A stretch of DNA of 64,000 nucleotides from Lihuaxuella thermophila (GCF_900110165.1 NZ_FOCQ01000019.1:1-64000); one strand, 5' to 3'; counted from the first letter of the stretch, positions 28,543-38,331 are shown. Numbers and translations are program-made. The notes: a model not told the origin generated them from the letters alone.

Positions 28543-29961
28543 CTAATCCGGTACATTTCCCGGTTTGGTTCCCACGCGGTACGGAGTGGTGATTCCTTCG
28601 TAATTCAGCATCATCCCCATTCCCAGCCGGGCATGAATCAGATTATGACAATGCAGCATCCAAAGGCCGGGATTGTCTGCCCGAAAGGCGATTTCATACG
28701 TTTCGTTTACATCAACGGGCAGGGTATCCATATAGATGGAACTTTTTAATGGCTTCCCATTCTTGGTTAACACCTGAAACACATGTCCATGCAGATGCAT
28801 GGGATGTGTCCCTCCTCCTTCATTTACTAACCGCAATTTGACCCAGTCCCCTTTTTTAACCATCAGCGGCTGGTTGTGATGCATCACTTTGTCATTGATC
28901 GTGAATTGATCCGGCCAACTCCAATCCAATGTCAGCGTATAGACCCGGTCAAATTTGGATGGCAGCGACACCCCATCATGAGTGGGAGTGCCATATCGGG
29001 TGAAGTCAAACTCAGGCTGCCTGTCTAAGTCCGTTATTTTCCCAACCTCTCTTCCGTCTCCCAGGGTGATGGTTGTGGAAGTATTCTGTTCCTCTCCATC
29101 CAGGGTAACCAGCTTCACTTGCCCGTTTTCCGGTATTTGAAACAAAATATCATAGCGCTGCCCTGCTCCAACAGGAATGAGTTGATTTTTGACCGGTGAC
29201 GGCCCGTGAATATCGTTGCCGTCGATGGAGATGACCTGGTATGGAATCCCGGCGACCGCCAGTTTTTGCGTCGTATTTCTGGCATTCACGATTCGCAAAC
29301 GCACTTTTTCGCCAGGTTCTGCTTTGAGATACAGGTCCTTTTTTTGGTCAATCAACGGATGTCCATCCAAGTTGTGAAGAGTAACAGCGTAATCCTTGTC
29401 ATAATCCCAATCTTTTTTCTTCGTTTCGACAATCAATCTGCCAATCAGTCCTTTTCTGGCCTGGATGGAGCTTTGTTGATGAGAATGGTACCAAAAGCTC
29501 CCTGCCTGCTTGGCGATAAACTGATACGTAAACGCTTCTCCGGGTTTGACGGCATCTTGGGTGATCCCTGGAACGCCATCCTGCGAGCAAGGAAGAATCA
29601 CCCCATGCCAATGAATGGTCACTCCTGCTTGAATATTTTCGTTTTCTAAAGTGACAACGACACGATCCCCTTGCTGGACACGGATCTCCGGTCCCGGGGT
29701 GGTCCCGTTATACGTCCATGCATCCAGAGTTTTCCCGTTCTCCAGTTTCAAGGTTTCCGCTTTCGCCGTAAGATGAAACTTTTTGACCGGGGCGGTCGTA
29801 GTTGGCTCCTTGAGATCCGCACAAGAGGTAGTACCTCCTGGATGGGAAGTGCCGTGACCATGCCCCGATACATCCATCTCTTCTGGCAATTCCATTCCAC
29901 ATGCGGTCAGGAAAATGGATAGACTCACGCAAAAACTTGCCCAAATCCAGCCTTTTTTCAC
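28543..29961 (-). CDS. Multicopper oxidase, exported lipoprotein
   Basis: The 472-residue protein starts with a lipoprotein signal (hydrophobic segment then LTACGM, lipid-anchored Cys21). Three cupredoxin domains follow, with all four copper-binding motifs: HWHG, WYHSHQQ, HPMHLHGH and HCHNLIHARLGM (type 1 Cys, axial Met). It faces the cell surface and oxidises metals or phenolics with O2 (family knowledge). A His-rich segment (SGHGHGTSHPGG) after the lipobox may bind copper. Co-oriented with the two small membrane proteins around it. Confidence 0.95.
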   Translation of the reverse strand: MKKGWIWASFCVSLSIFLTACGMELPEEMDVSGHGHGTSHPGGTTSCADLKEPTTTAPVKKFHLTAKAETLKLENGKTLDAWTYNGTTPGPEIRVQQGDRVVVTLENENIQAGVTIHWHGVILPCSQDGVPGITQDAVKPGEAFTYQFIAKQAGSFWYHSHQQSSIQARKGLIGRLIVETKKKDWDYDKDYAVTLHNLDGHPLIDQKKDLYLKAEPGEKVRLRIVNARNTTQKLAVAGIPYQVISIDGNDIHGPSPVKNQLIPVGAGQRYDILFQIPENGQVKLVTLDGEEQNTSTTITLGDGREVGKITDLDRQPEFDFTRYGTPTHDGVSLPSKFDRVYTLTLDWSWPDQFTINDKVMHHNQPLMVKKGDWVKLRLVNEGGGTHPMHLHGHVFQVLTKNGKPLKSSIYMDTLPVDVNETYEIAFRADNPGLWMLHCHNLIHARLGMGMMLNYEGITTPYRVGTKPGNVPD

Positions 29962-30124
29962 TCTTCTCCCTCCTCTTACTCAGTCTTACGTATCCCTCCG
30001 TTTTTGTGGCGTAACATCCGGCCAAACAGGTTCTTGAGTCGGGTTCATACAATTATCGCCGCTTGGATCGAAGCGGCTCATTGCGATACAGGCGGCCGTA
30101 GTGCCGTTAAAACGGGAACAGAAG

Positions 30125-30646
30125 TCAGCTCTCCGGATGGACATGCCGGAGTGTGATTCTGTAACGGTAGATATTCAAGAATCCTTTGAAGGAACATGCC
30201 GAAGCCGCTGCGCACCCGGCAACCCGGAACCAATGTCCTGTCTGAAATGCTTGGGCCGTCTGTTTTAGAAACACAACCGAATGGACGGTTGTGCCCTCTT
30301 CAAACATGATCGTGTTTTTGGGCCAGAAATAAGCCATCGAAAACAGATACTCGCCGATAAAAATGATCAACACACTGGACAAGATCCAGTAGCGGGCTGG
30401 CTTCACACGCCAATTCATGATCAAGGACCCTATGCCGGTAAGGAGGGCAAGTGTACCGACAGGTGGAAAGAAGTCGTGGGGACCCTTGACCACCATAAAT
30501 GCCATACCGGTTTCAAAGGAGCGCGGGATATCATGAAAAATATTGGGATAGATGATTAACGTCTCAAAAAAGATGGCGCCAAAAAGGATCATTAACACCC
30601 ACAGGTTCATCAGGCTGAACGCAAAGGAGATCGGTTGTTTCCGCAT
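30125..30646 (-). CDS. Membrane protein, DUF1772-like
   Basis: A 173-residue membrane protein with four hydrophobic helices. The N-terminal LMILFGAIFFETLIIYPNIF and central WPKNTIMF resemble DUF1772/anthrone-oxygenase-like proteins; the assignment is tentative. ATG 30646 follows GAGGAGG. It is the first gene of the minus-strand multicopper oxidase cluster and is divergent from the two-component system at 30864. Confidence 0.6.
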   Translation of the reverse strand: MRKQPISFAFSLMNLWVLMILFGAIFFETLIIYPNIFHDIPRSFETGMAFMVVKGPHDFFPPVGTLALLTGIGSLIMNWRVKPARYWILSSVLIIFIGEYLFSMAYFWPKNTIMFEEGTTVHSVVFLKQTAQAFQTGHWFRVAGCAAASACSFKGFLNIYRYRITLRHVHPES

Positions 30647-30863
30647 CTGTTTGCCTCCTCTTTGCCAATTTTTCGTATATCACACCTGTCTGCCCCTGTT
30701 TTGCTTCGGGGGATTTGCTCATAGCGGATTATGTTCATACTAACAGCGAGATGTTGTGAACTTATGACGGACGTTTACGGGTCCGATGAATGTTTGCGGG
30801 AACAGGCGGTGACGGGTTTATAATGTGTGAGAGGAGATATGCAGAAAGGGAGGGAATCACAGA

Positions 30864-31547
30864 GTGGCACATACATTGCTGCTGGTGGATGACGAAGAAA
30901 AAGTGCTCGAATTTATGGAAACCTTTTTGCGTCAGGAAGGATTCCGGATCATCACGGCAAAAACGGGCACAGAAGCACTGCAGAAGGCCAGAGAGAAGAA
31001 TCCTTCCCTCGTTGTGCTCGACTGGATGCTCCCGGAAATGAGCGGAATAGAAGTATGCCGGGAGCTTCGCAAAATGAGCCGGATGGGAATCATTATGGTG
31101 ACGGCAAAAACGGACGAAACCGACAAAATTATCGGATTGGAAGTCGGGGCCGATGACTACATCACCAAACCTTTTTCCTTGCGGGAGCTGGCCGCCCGAA
31201 TCCGTTCCGTGCTCCGCCGCATAGAAGGACAGGAACACTCTGAACAGCAAATCAGGCGCGGCGAACTTCTTATTTCGGAATCACAGTGCCGTGTATGGAA
31301 ACGTGACCGGGAAATTCCGCTGACGCCGACGGAGTTCAAACTCTTACTCACGCTGGCGGCTAAGCCGGGGATTGTATACAGCCGGTTGCAGCTGTTGGAA
31401 ACATTGGAAGACGGAATACTGAATGACGAGCGGACAGTGGATGCCCATATCAGCCGCGTCCGCAAAAAAATTGAAGACGACCCCTCTAACCCCGTTTACA
31501 TACAAACGGTCTACGGATTCGGCTATCGGTTCGGTGAACGCTTATGA
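30864..31547 (+). CDS. OmpR-family response regulator
   Basis: A 227-residue regulator. Its receiver domain (1-120) has acidic pocket VDDEE, phospho-acceptor Asp in VVLDWMLPEMSG and the Lys of YITKPF; a winged-helix DNA-binding domain ends in the typical TVYGFGYRF. GTG 30864 follows GGGAGGGA. It overlaps the kinase gene by four bases and is divergent from the copper-oxidase cluster, a plausible target. Confidence 0.96.
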   Translation: MAHTLLLVDDEEKVLEFMETFLRQEGFRIITAKTGTEALQKAREKNPSLVVLDWMLPEMSGIEVCRELRKMSRMGIIMVTAKTDETDKIIGLEVGADDYITKPFSLRELAARIRSVLRRIEGQEHSEQQIRRGELLISESQCRVWKRDREIPLTPTEFKLLLTLAAKPGIVYSRLQLLETLEDGILNDERTVDAHISRVRKKIEDDPSNPVYIQTVYGFGYRFGERL

Positions 31548-32893
31548 GCGTCAGCCGGAAACTGTTTGTTACCTTGGCATTGTTTATCGTCGGGATGAGT
31601 TTGATATTCGCTTTTGTAACTCAGATTATTTTGAGGGATGCGCTTGTACTCATGGTGGAAGCAACCAGAAAAAAAGAGATTGAAGAACTGTCCAATCTGT
31701 TTGGCCGCTACTACCAAAAAAACAACCGCTCCTGGGAAGGGGTCGAGAAGCTCCGTGTGAGACGGGAAATTCGGGACAACGGCCGGGATGCCAGTTTTAT
31801 GTTATTTTCAAGAGAACATAAACAGCTGTATGTTTCCGGAGATGCCGGCTATCCAGCAGTCACGAGGTTTGGCATTCGGAGCACGGTGCGGATCGACGGG
31901 GAAACGATCGCATTCCTGTACTACTACGATCCCGAGACCGCTTACATTTCCAAATTGCGGATGGGTATTCTCGATTCGTTGACGGTCTTGTTGATTGCAG
32001 GTGCCATCGTCTTCATTCTGATCTCTCTTGTGGTCGCATATTGGCTGTCGAAGCGGTTGACCGCACCGCTCAGGCTGCTCGTTCCCGCGATCGATCGTCT
32101 GGGACAAGGGGAATTCGGGATACAGGCCCCCGTCGTCAGCGAAGATGAATACGGGAAAGTGGCCAAAGCGTTCAACGGGATGTCCATACAGTTGCAGCGC
32201 GCCGAGGATGTGAGGAGAAATCTGGTTGCCGATGTGGCGCATGAACTGAGGACACCATTGACGATCATCCGGGGCAAGCTGGATCTTCTTCAGCAGGGGG
32301 GACGTTCGATCGAGCCGGAGAACTTGCTCCCGCTGCAGGATGAATTGATCCGCTTAACCCGTCTTGTGGACGACCTTCACCAATTATCGTTGGCGGAGGC
32401 GAAAAAACTGCCGCTCGAACGAAAGCCGACTCAGATTCCGGAACTGCTAAGGCAGATCGTCGACCGAATCACGCCCGATGCGGAGCGTAAAGGAATTGAA
32501 ATCACACTTACTTGCGAAAGCAACACACCCCTTGTTCATGTGGACCCCAACCGAATGACCCAAGTGTTTCTCAATCTGCTCATCAATGCCATCCGTTATA
32601 CCCCTTCGGGCGGAACCGTGAACATTACGGTTGAGCAGGAACCGGAGCGAAATGGGGAAAACGGCATACTTAGCATTACGATCGCCGACAATGGAATCGG
32701 CATCGAACCCGAGCATCTCCCCTTTCTCTTTAACCGGTTTTATCGGACGGATGAAGCGCGTACCCGCAACACTGGGGGAACCGGACTCGGACTCGCAATC
32801 GCGAAGGAATTTGTGTTGGCACATAACGGAACCATTGAAGTTGAAAGCTGCCCGGGACGGGGGACCACCTTCTTTGTGAAATTACCGGTTTAA
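31544..32893 (+). CDS. Sensor histidine kinase
   Basis: A 449-residue membrane kinase: TM1 (about 10-30), an extracytoplasmic sensor loop, TM2 (about 145-168) and a HAMP domain. HisKA with phospho-His in DVAHELRTPLT and HATPase_c with N box (NLLINAIRYTP), DNGIGI, and GGTGLGLAI follow. It signals through the adjacent response regulator; the stimulus is unknown. Confidence 0.96.
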   Translation: MSVSRKLFVTLALFIVGMSLIFAFVTQIILRDALVLMVEATRKKEIEELSNLFGRYYQKNNRSWEGVEKLRVRREIRDNGRDASFMLFSREHKQLYVSGDAGYPAVTRFGIRSTVRIDGETIAFLYYYDPETAYISKLRMGILDSLTVLLIAGAIVFILISLVVAYWLSKRLTAPLRLLVPAIDRLGQGEFGIQAPVVSEDEYGKVAKAFNGMSIQLQRAEDVRRNLVADVAHELRTPLTIIRGKLDLLQQGGRSIEPENLLPLQDELIRLTRLVDDLHQLSLAEAKKLPLERKPTQIPELLRQIVDRITPDAERKGIEITLTCESNTPLVHVDPNRMTQVFLNLLINAIRYTPSGGTVNITVEQEPERNGENGILSITIADNGIGIEPEHLPFLFNRFYRTDEARTRNTGGTGLGLAIAKEFVLAHNGTIEVESCPGRGTTFFVKLPV

Positions 32894-32946
32894 ACACAAC
32901 AATTCGACTGGCGTATTAGGTCCTCCGGGGAGGCGGGTGATCAGGA

Positions 32947-33215
32947 ATGAATTTTATTGACATGCAGTTCGGGAATGTCTACCAGTCTATGGCGACAAAG
33001 ATGTTGGAATACGCCAAATCCATCGGGGATGAAGTCGAAGTTTGGGCAGTGGGCAAGACCAGGCGAAAAAAGAAATGGCCAAAGCAGATGTTGTAACAGT
33101 CGGGCTGCAGATGAGATGATTAAAAAGTACACTGGAAAAGGAAGCGCAAAAATACGGCATTCCCGTAGACGTCGAAGGAATGGCTGAGGGAAAAAAGCAT
33201 ATGAGCAAGCGGTAG
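32947..33215 (+). pseudogene. Broken PTS lactose/cellobiose-type EIIB
   Basis: The fragments read like the body of an EIIB: VYQSMATKMLEYAKSIGDEVEVWAVG in one frame, then KKEMAKADVVTVGLQM in another, a stop, and STLEKEAQKYGIPVD. The N-terminal catalytic cysteine loop is missing. At least one frameshift and one in-frame stop disable it. It sits just before the matching EIIA gene, as in gmuB-gmuA. Confidence 0.8.
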
Positions 33216-33233
33216 TTTAATGGGGGATCGCGG

Positions 33234-33578
33234 ATGGACAAGCTTCAATTAGAAAAATTAACTCCGGAGCAGATCGGGTTTCATTTGGTGCTTCACAGCG
33301 GAAATGCACGCAGTAAAATTATTCAATCCTTGCGTGAGTACCGTGCCGGAAATCTTTCACGATCGGAAACTCTCTTGGACGAAGCAGAAGAGGATCTGAG
33401 TCACGCGCAACAGATTCATTTTCATCTGATCCAAAAAGAAGCGAACGGGGATAAGGCAGCATTCTCATTGTTGCTCATGCACGCGGAAGATCATCTGATG
33501 TCCACCTTGACGATGAAAGATCTGGTGAAGGAGCTTCTTGAAGTGTTCAAAGCCAAAGATCAATCAGAAGAAAAATAG
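33234..33578 (+). CDS. PTS lactose/cellobiose-type EIIA
   Basis: A 114-residue all-helical phosphotransfer protein. The family motif HSGNARSKIIQSLREYRAG and the phosphorylatable His in LLLMHAEDHLMS are intact. It would accept phosphate from HPr and pass it to an EIIB, but the adjacent EIIB is broken and no EIIC is present here. It may serve another permease or be on the way to loss. Closest arrangement: GmuA of the B. subtilis glucomannan operon. Confidence 0.88.
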   Translation: MDKLQLEKLTPEQIGFHLVLHSGNARSKIIQSLREYRAGNLSRSETLLDEAEEDLSHAQQIHFHLIQKEANGDKAAFSLLLMHAEDHLMSTLTMKDLVKELLEVFKAKDQSEEK

Positions 33579-33800
33579 TCATGGGGAATTAAATGATGAT
33601 AAACTGGGCACTGAGCAGGATTCCGGTGTCGGTTGCCGTCGTTCTTATGAGTTAGAAGCGAGATTGAAATGTGCTCCGGATGAGACTGCTCCCGAAGTCG
33701 AAAAGTGGCGTTGATCGATTCGGGCATCCCGTTTGAATACTCTTCTTCACGGCACCGTTACGACAGATTTGTGATTACAACTGTAAATATTAGACGATAG
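33579..33800 (+). pseudogene. Remnant of a GntR/UTRA regulator (GmuR-like)
   Basis: The end of this gap (33711-33800) reads LIDSGIPFEYSSSRHRYDRF and then VITTVNIRR with a stop, a typical UTRA C-terminus of GmuR/TreR-type repressors. The stretch before it has short frames interrupted by stops. In the gmu operon the regulator gene lies just before the kinase gene, exactly as here. Confidence 0.6.
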
Positions 33801-33821
33801 ACACGGTGGGAGGGAATCGAT

Positions 33822-34709
33822 ATGTTATACGGCGGGATCGAAGCCGGGGGTACAAAATTTGTTTGTGCTGTTGGGGACGGAGACGGGAAAATCATCGACA
33901 GGATTCAAATCCCGACGACTGTCCCGGCGGAAACCATGCCAAAGGTGATTCAATTTTTCAGCAAGTTTGAACTACAGGCGGTTGGAATCGGCTCGTTCGG
34001 ACCGGTTGACATCAATCTTGACAGCCCCACCTATGGGATGATTACATCCACTCCGAAGACGGCTTGGAGAGATTACCCGATTGTTCAGAAGGTCGAAGAA
34101 TCATTGGGAGTTCCCGTTGGGTTTCATACGGATGTGAATGCTGCCGCCTTAGGAGAAGCGACTTTCGGTGCGGCTAAAGGGCTTGACAGCTGTCTGTATA
34201 TGACAGTAGGAACGGGGATTGGCGCGGGCGCTGTCGTGCACGGAAAGCTCCTTCAGGGTCTGTCCCATCCGGAAATGGGACACATTTTTGTTCGGCGCCA
34301 TCCCAGTGACACGTATAAAGGAAGCTGCCCCTATCATCAAGATTGCCTTGAAGGTCTGGCGGCAGGTCCTGCCATTGAAAAACGGTGGGGAAAAAAAGGG
34401 AACCTACTGAAAGACAGGGCGGAAGTTTGGGAACTGGAAGGCTACTACCTGGCGCAGGCATTGATGAATTATATCCTGATCCTCTCACCCAAAAAAATTA
34501 TTCTGGGCGGAGGAGTGATGAAGCAGAGACAAATATTTCCCTATCTGTTTGAGTATTTAAAAAAAGCATGGAACGGGTATGTGCCGCTTCCGGAATTGAC
34601 GAGCAAAATAGACGAATATATCGTCCCGCCTGCATTGGAAGATGATGCCGGCATCACCGGTGCACTTCTTCTTGCCAAACAAGCGGGTTGGGAAGGGACC
34701 CGAACCTAA
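33822..34709 (+). CDS. ROK-family fructo/mannokinase
   Basis: A 295-residue sugar kinase of the GmuE/ScrK type. It has the N-terminal phosphate loop GIEAGGTKFVC and a zinc-binding cluster between GHIFVRRHP and CPYHQDCLEG. The catalytic Asp is in HTDVNAAALGE. It phosphorylates fructose or mannose at C6 (family knowledge). It appears to be the intact survivor of a decayed gmu-like operon (EIIB and regulator broken, EIIC and glycosidase lost). Confidence 0.9.
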   Translation: MLYGGIEAGGTKFVCAVGDGDGKIIDRIQIPTTVPAETMPKVIQFFSKFELQAVGIGSFGPVDINLDSPTYGMITSTPKTAWRDYPIVQKVEESLGVPVGFHTDVNAAALGEATFGAAKGLDSCLYMTVGTGIGAGAVVHGKLLQGLSHPEMGHIFVRRHPSDTYKGSCPYHQDCLEGLAAGPAIEKRWGKKGNLLKDRAEVWELEGYYLAQALMNYILILSPKKIILGGGVMKQRQIFPYLFEYLKKAWNGYVPLPELTSKIDEYIVPPALEDDAGITGALLLAKQAGWEGTRT

Positions 34710-35087
34710 TCAACGAAATCTCCGTTTGAACCCATATCATGAAGTACCGTAAACAACCTGAGCCTGACCAGTTGACGTGAAGAGCTTTAATTTACTGAGT
34801 ACTCCCAGCTCTGGAATCAAGGTTTATTTCATCCTTGATAACCAATTTCCAACCCCAATCTTGTTAAACAGGATGGATTCAGATAAATGGCTCACCAGCA
34901 TGTGCGCTGCGGATCATCCTTTGATCAAAGATTGCAATTCCCTTGAAAGGATTCTTGTCACAGGGCCCGTTTCGGCCCATTTTTTAACTTCAACGTACAA
35001 CTTATTTTCGTGCCTATTTCTGGGCCAAAACAGAACCCATAGTATGGTAGGCAAATCCTTCGATACGTGAGAGCTTTTCTTCTGATG
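34710..35087. other. Gap with no convincing gene
   Basis: Short frames on both strands lack ribosome sites. A minus-strand frame around 34850-35000 (LYVEVKKWAETGPVTRILS) looks protein-like, but is interrupted by stops; possibly a decayed gene I cannot name. Confidence 0.35.
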
Positions 35088-35131
35088 GTAAAACTCCCAC
35101 TTGCGCTGACACTAGCAAGTGGGAGTTTTAC
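35088..35131. terminator. Long bidirectional terminator hairpin
   Basis: GTAAAACTCCCACTTGC (35088-35104) and GCAAGTGGGAGTTTTAC (35115-35131) are a perfect 17-bp inverted repeat with a 10-base loop. It ends the minus-strand dap genes and possibly the kinase transcript. Its length would also suit the end of a small mobile element. Confidence 0.75.
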
Positions 35132-35165
35132 ATATGATCCATCCCATTTAGGGAAAGATTGAAAA

Positions 35166-36320
35166 TTACGGCTGAGCGGGGCGATGGTTACCTGATAAAT
35201 GATGAAAGTACCTGGTCATCACATCAATGGCTACCGGAATGGCATTTTCGTTCGGTTCTATTTTCGGGTGATGTAATCCGTAGGGAGTTTCCACGCCCAG
35301 CCAGAACATCATGCCGGGAATTTCGCTTAAGAAATAGCCGAAGTCTTCCCCGGTCATCGCTTCCCGGCACTTGATGAGCTGGTATCCGGTCTCTGAAGGG
35401 AACCATTCCATAAAGGCCCGCGTGATGTCGGGATGGTTGTAGACCTGACAGTAGTTTGCCCCCCAGTCGATGGAAGCCTCACAGCCAAAGCCCACCTCGA
35501 TCCCGCGGACGATGCTCTTAATTCGGTCTTTTACTTTTTCCATCGCTTCGGCCGACAAGGTGCGGATCGTACCCTCTAAACGCGCTGTTCCGGCAATGAC
35601 ATTCTGTTTCGTCCCCGCTTCCATTTTGCCGATGGTAAGAACAACCGAGTCGAGGGGGTCGATGTTGCGAGAGACGATGCTTTGTAATTGGATGGCGAGT
35701 TGCGAAGCGGCGATCACCATATCGTTTGCGCGATGGGGAAGGGCGGCGTGTCCGCTTGTGCCGGTCAGGTCGATGAACAGTTCGGAGGTGTTGGCAAATA
35801 AAATTCCCGGGCGGGTGGCGATGGTGCCGACGGGATATTCCGGGGCGATGTGCAGGGCGAAGATGAGATCCGGTTTCCACGCCCGAAATGGTTCACTCTC
35901 AAGCATCGGCAACGCCCCGCCCGGACCTTCTTCCGCCGGTTGAAAGACGAACAGCAGGTCGTCATCGATGGGATGGTGGACAAAATGGGTTAAAATCCCG
36001 AGCGCGATCGCCATGTGCATGTCGTGACCGCAGGCATGCATATAGCCCTCATGCCGGGATTGAAACCCGTAGGAGGTCTCTTCCCGGATAGGCAACCCGT
36101 CCATATCCGCCCGGTAGCCGATACATCGTCTCGGATTACGACCCGGGACTTTTACCAGGATTCCGGTGCGCCATGTTTTGATTTGCAAACGATGGGAGGG
36201 AAGCGAGGCCAGGTACGAAAGGATGAGTTGCTGTGTTTTCACCTCGGCAAAGCCGGGCTCCGGAATCTGATGAAATTGGCGCCGCAGCTCGATAAACGTT
36301 TCCGCAGTCATCAGCGACAA
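35166..36320 (-). CDS. dapL: N-acetyl-L,L-diaminopimelate deacetylase
   Basis: M20-family metallo-amidohydrolase of 384 residues removing the acetyl group from N-acetyl-LL-DAP. Metal-site motifs are [14 protein letters not shown] and AEEGPGGA, with [11 protein letters not shown] and [10 protein letters not shown] further on. It matches B. subtilis YkuR in length and context (dapH in the same run). The start is TTG 36320 with AAGGAGG inside the end of the previous gene. It is last in the dapH-aminotransferase-deacetylase run. Confidence 0.9.
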   Translation of the reverse strand: MSLMTAETFIELRRQFHQIPEPGFAEVKTQQLILSYLASLPSHRLQIKTWRTGILVKVPGRNPRRCIGYRADMDGLPIREETSYGFQSRHEGYMHACGHDMHMAIALGILTHFVHHPIDDDLLFVFQPAEEGPGGALPMLESEPFRAWKPDLIFALHIAPEYPVGTIATRPGILFANTSELFIDLTGTSGHAALPHRANDMVIAASQLAIQLQSIVSRNIDPLDSVVLTIGKMEAGTKQNVIAGTARLEGTIRTLSAEAMEKVKDRIKSIVRGIEVGFGCEASIDWGANYCQVYNHPDITRAFMEWFPSETGYQLIKCREAMTGEDFGYFLSEIPGMMFWLGVETPYGLHHPKIEPNENAIPVAIDVMTRYFHHLSGNHRPAQP

Positions 36321-36323
36321 GGA

Positions 36324-37538
36324 TTAATCCTCCTTCACCAGAAATTTTTCCGCGATATAACTGTCAAGTGTTTGAATAAAAAACTCGATATCACCAGCGG
36401 TGAGGGTGAGCGGCGGAAGCAGACGGATCACTGTCTTGGCGGTTACATTGACCAGGATGCCTTTCTTCAGCAAATCGCTTTGCAACCGGCTGACTTTTTC
36501 CGGGTTCAAATGGGTGCGAATGCCGACCATCATGCCCCGTCCGTCCATATGGCTGATCACGTGCGGGTATTTTTCCTGCAGGTGGCGTAGTTGGCTCCAT
36601 AACTCATCCGCCGCTTTTTTGCCTTGCTCCAACACGCCTTCTTCCAGCAAAACGTCCAACACGGCATTTCCCATTGCCGCACTGAGCGGGGATGGGGCAA
36701 AAGTCGTCCCGTGATCGCCGGGCTGAAAAACATCCGCCGCTTTTTTGCCGGCGATGATTCCTCCGAGCGGCAAACCGCCGCCGATTCCCTTGGCAAATAA
36801 AATCACATCCGGTTGCAGCCCGAAATGCTGGTACGCAAACAGAGTCCCGGTCCGTCCGATTCCGGTCTGGATTTCATCCATGCAGAAGAGCATTCCATTT
36901 TCTTTGCAAATCTGTGCGATCGCTGTCAAAAATTCTTCGCGAAGAGAAACTACGCCGCCAGCCCCCAAAATAGGTTCTGCAAGTACGGCCGCCGGCTGGT
37001 GGTTGCGGCAGATTTCTCGCAACGCATCTTTATCGTTGGGTTCAATTTCATACACCGGAATGTCCAGTTGAGGAAAATCCTGGTAAACGCCCGGTTGGCG
37101 GGTTAATCGAAGCGCTCCGAGCGTACGGCCGTGAAAGCTGTTCTTCAGGACAACGATTCCGCTTTTCCCGTTCCGCTCTTTCACCGTCCATTTGTAAATC
37201 AGTTTCATCGCCGCTTCGGTAGCCTCAGCACCGGAATTGCCAAAATAGACTTTTCCCTCTCCCACCGTATGTTTAACCAGCCGTTCCGCCAGCCGGATCG
37301 CGGGCGGGTTGAGAAACAGATTGGAAATGTGAAGAAACTTGTGTCCCTGATCGTCCAGGGCTTGCATCAAGCGCGGATGGGAATGGCCCAGCACATTGAC
37401 GGCCAAACCGGTGAACAGATCCAGGTAGCGGTTTCCTTCGGTATCGAACAGATAATTTCCCTCTGCTCTGGCAATGGCAATGGGTAAACGCTTGACCGTA
37501 TGCATCAGGTAGGTTTGATCCAATGTCTGCCAGTCCAT
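36324..37538 (-). CDS. Class III aminotransferase (probable N-acetyl-LL-DAP aminotransferase)
   Basis: PLP enzyme of 404 residues related to acetylornithine aminotransferase ArgD. It has NSGAEATEAAMKL, MDEIQTGIGRTG and the PLP-lysine motif FAKGIGGGLPLG. Its place between dapH and the deacetylase, three bases from the latter, points to transamination of N-acetyl-2-amino-6-oxopimelate. In B. subtilis that step is credited to PatA, a class I enzyme. An ornithine-type role remains possible. Confidence 0.88.
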   Translation of the reverse strand: MDWQTLDQTYLMHTVKRLPIAIARAEGNYLFDTEGNRYLDLFTGLAVNVLGHSHPRLMQALDDQGHKFLHISNLFLNPPAIRLAERLVKHTVGEGKVYFGNSGAEATEAAMKLIYKWTVKERNGKSGIVVLKNSFHGRTLGALRLTRQPGVYQDFPQLDIPVYEIEPNDKDALREICRNHQPAAVLAEPILGAGGVVSLREEFLTAIAQICKENGMLFCMDEIQTGIGRTGTLFAYQHFGLQPDVILFAKGIGGGLPLGGIIAGKKAADVFQPGDHGTTFAPSPLSAAMGNAVLDVLLEEGVLEQGKKAADELWSQLRHLQEKYPHVISHMDGRGMMVGIRTHLNPEKVSRLQSDLLKKGILVNVTAKTVIRLLPPLTLTAGDIEFFIQTLDSYIAEKFLVKED

Positions 37539-37562
37539 GATTGAACAACCCTCTCTTTATGT

Positions 37563-37591
37563 TAAAAAATGAGGCCCCACAGGGCCCTGGT
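37563..37591 (-). terminator. Hairpin between dapH and the aminotransferase gene
   Basis: Read on the minus strand, AGGGCCC and GGGGCCT pair and are followed by TCATTTTTT. This would end or attenuate transcription between the first and second genes of the run. Confidence 0.65.
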
Positions 37592-37620
37592 GTTCGGTAT
37601 ATAAAATTGTTGTCCCTTGT

Positions 37621-38331
37621 TTATAATTGGCGCAGTTCCTGCTTGATTTCCGTTTTGGAGCGGGTTTTTTCGTCGATTTGCTTGATGATGCGGGCAGGGA
37701 CACCGGCGACGACCACATTTTCCGGCACGTCTTCCACGACGATCGCACCGGCGGCCACGACAGAACCCTTTCCGACACGCACACCTTCCAAAATGACGGC
37801 GTTGGCGCCCACAACCACATCGTCCTCAATGATGACAGGAGTAGCGGAAGGCGGTTCAATGACACCGGCAATCACTGCGCCGGCACCGATATGGCAGTTT
37901 TTTCCGATCGTTCCGCGACCTCCGATCACCGCATTCATATCGATCATGGTGCCTTCACCGATGACGGCTCCAATATTGATCACTGCCCCCATCATGATGA
38001 CGGCATTCTTGCCGATCTCTACGTTTTCGCGGATGATGGCTCCCGGTTCGATCCGGGCTTGAATGTTTTTCAGATCCAAGAGGGGGATGGCTGAGTTACG
38101 GCGGTCATGTTCGATCTCCATATCGTCAATCTTGTCTTGATTGGCTTCCAGAACAGGCTGGAGAACTTTCCAATCGCCAAACAGAACCCCGACGTTCCCT
38201 GAGATAAAAGTTTTTACTTCGGGGCCGAAATCAATCTCGTCCAACTTTCCTTTTATATGTACCTTCACGGGAGTTTTCTTTTCGCTTTTTTGAATGAACT
38301 CGATAATCTGGTTGGCATCCATCATTTTCAT
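37621..38331 (-). CDS. dapH: Tetrahydrodipicolinate N-acetyltransferase
   Basis: First enzyme of the acetylase branch to meso-DAP and lysine. The 236-residue protein has a small N-terminal domain ([16 protein letters not shown], as in B. subtilis DapH) and a left-handed beta-helix of hexapeptide repeats (about 90-190, for example [20 protein letters not shown]). ATG 38331 follows AAAGGATG; longer in-frame versions have no ribosome site. Confidence 0.96.
   Translation of the reverse strand: MKMMDANQIIEFIQKSEKKTPVKVHIKGKLDEIDFGPEVKTFISGNVGVLFGDWKVLQPVLEANQDKIDDMEIEHDRRNSAIPLLDLKNIQARIEPGAIIRENVEIGKNAVIMMGAVINIGAVIGEGTMIDMNAVIGGRGTIGKNCHIGAGAVIAGVIEPPSATPVIIEDDVVVGANAVILEGVRVGKGSVVAAGAIVVEDVPENVVVAGVPARIIKQIDEKTRSKTEIKQELRQL

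Noticed and set aside
34777-35070. 97-codon plus-strand frame after the ROK kinase
   Set aside because: No ribosome site and composition typical of non-coding DNA.
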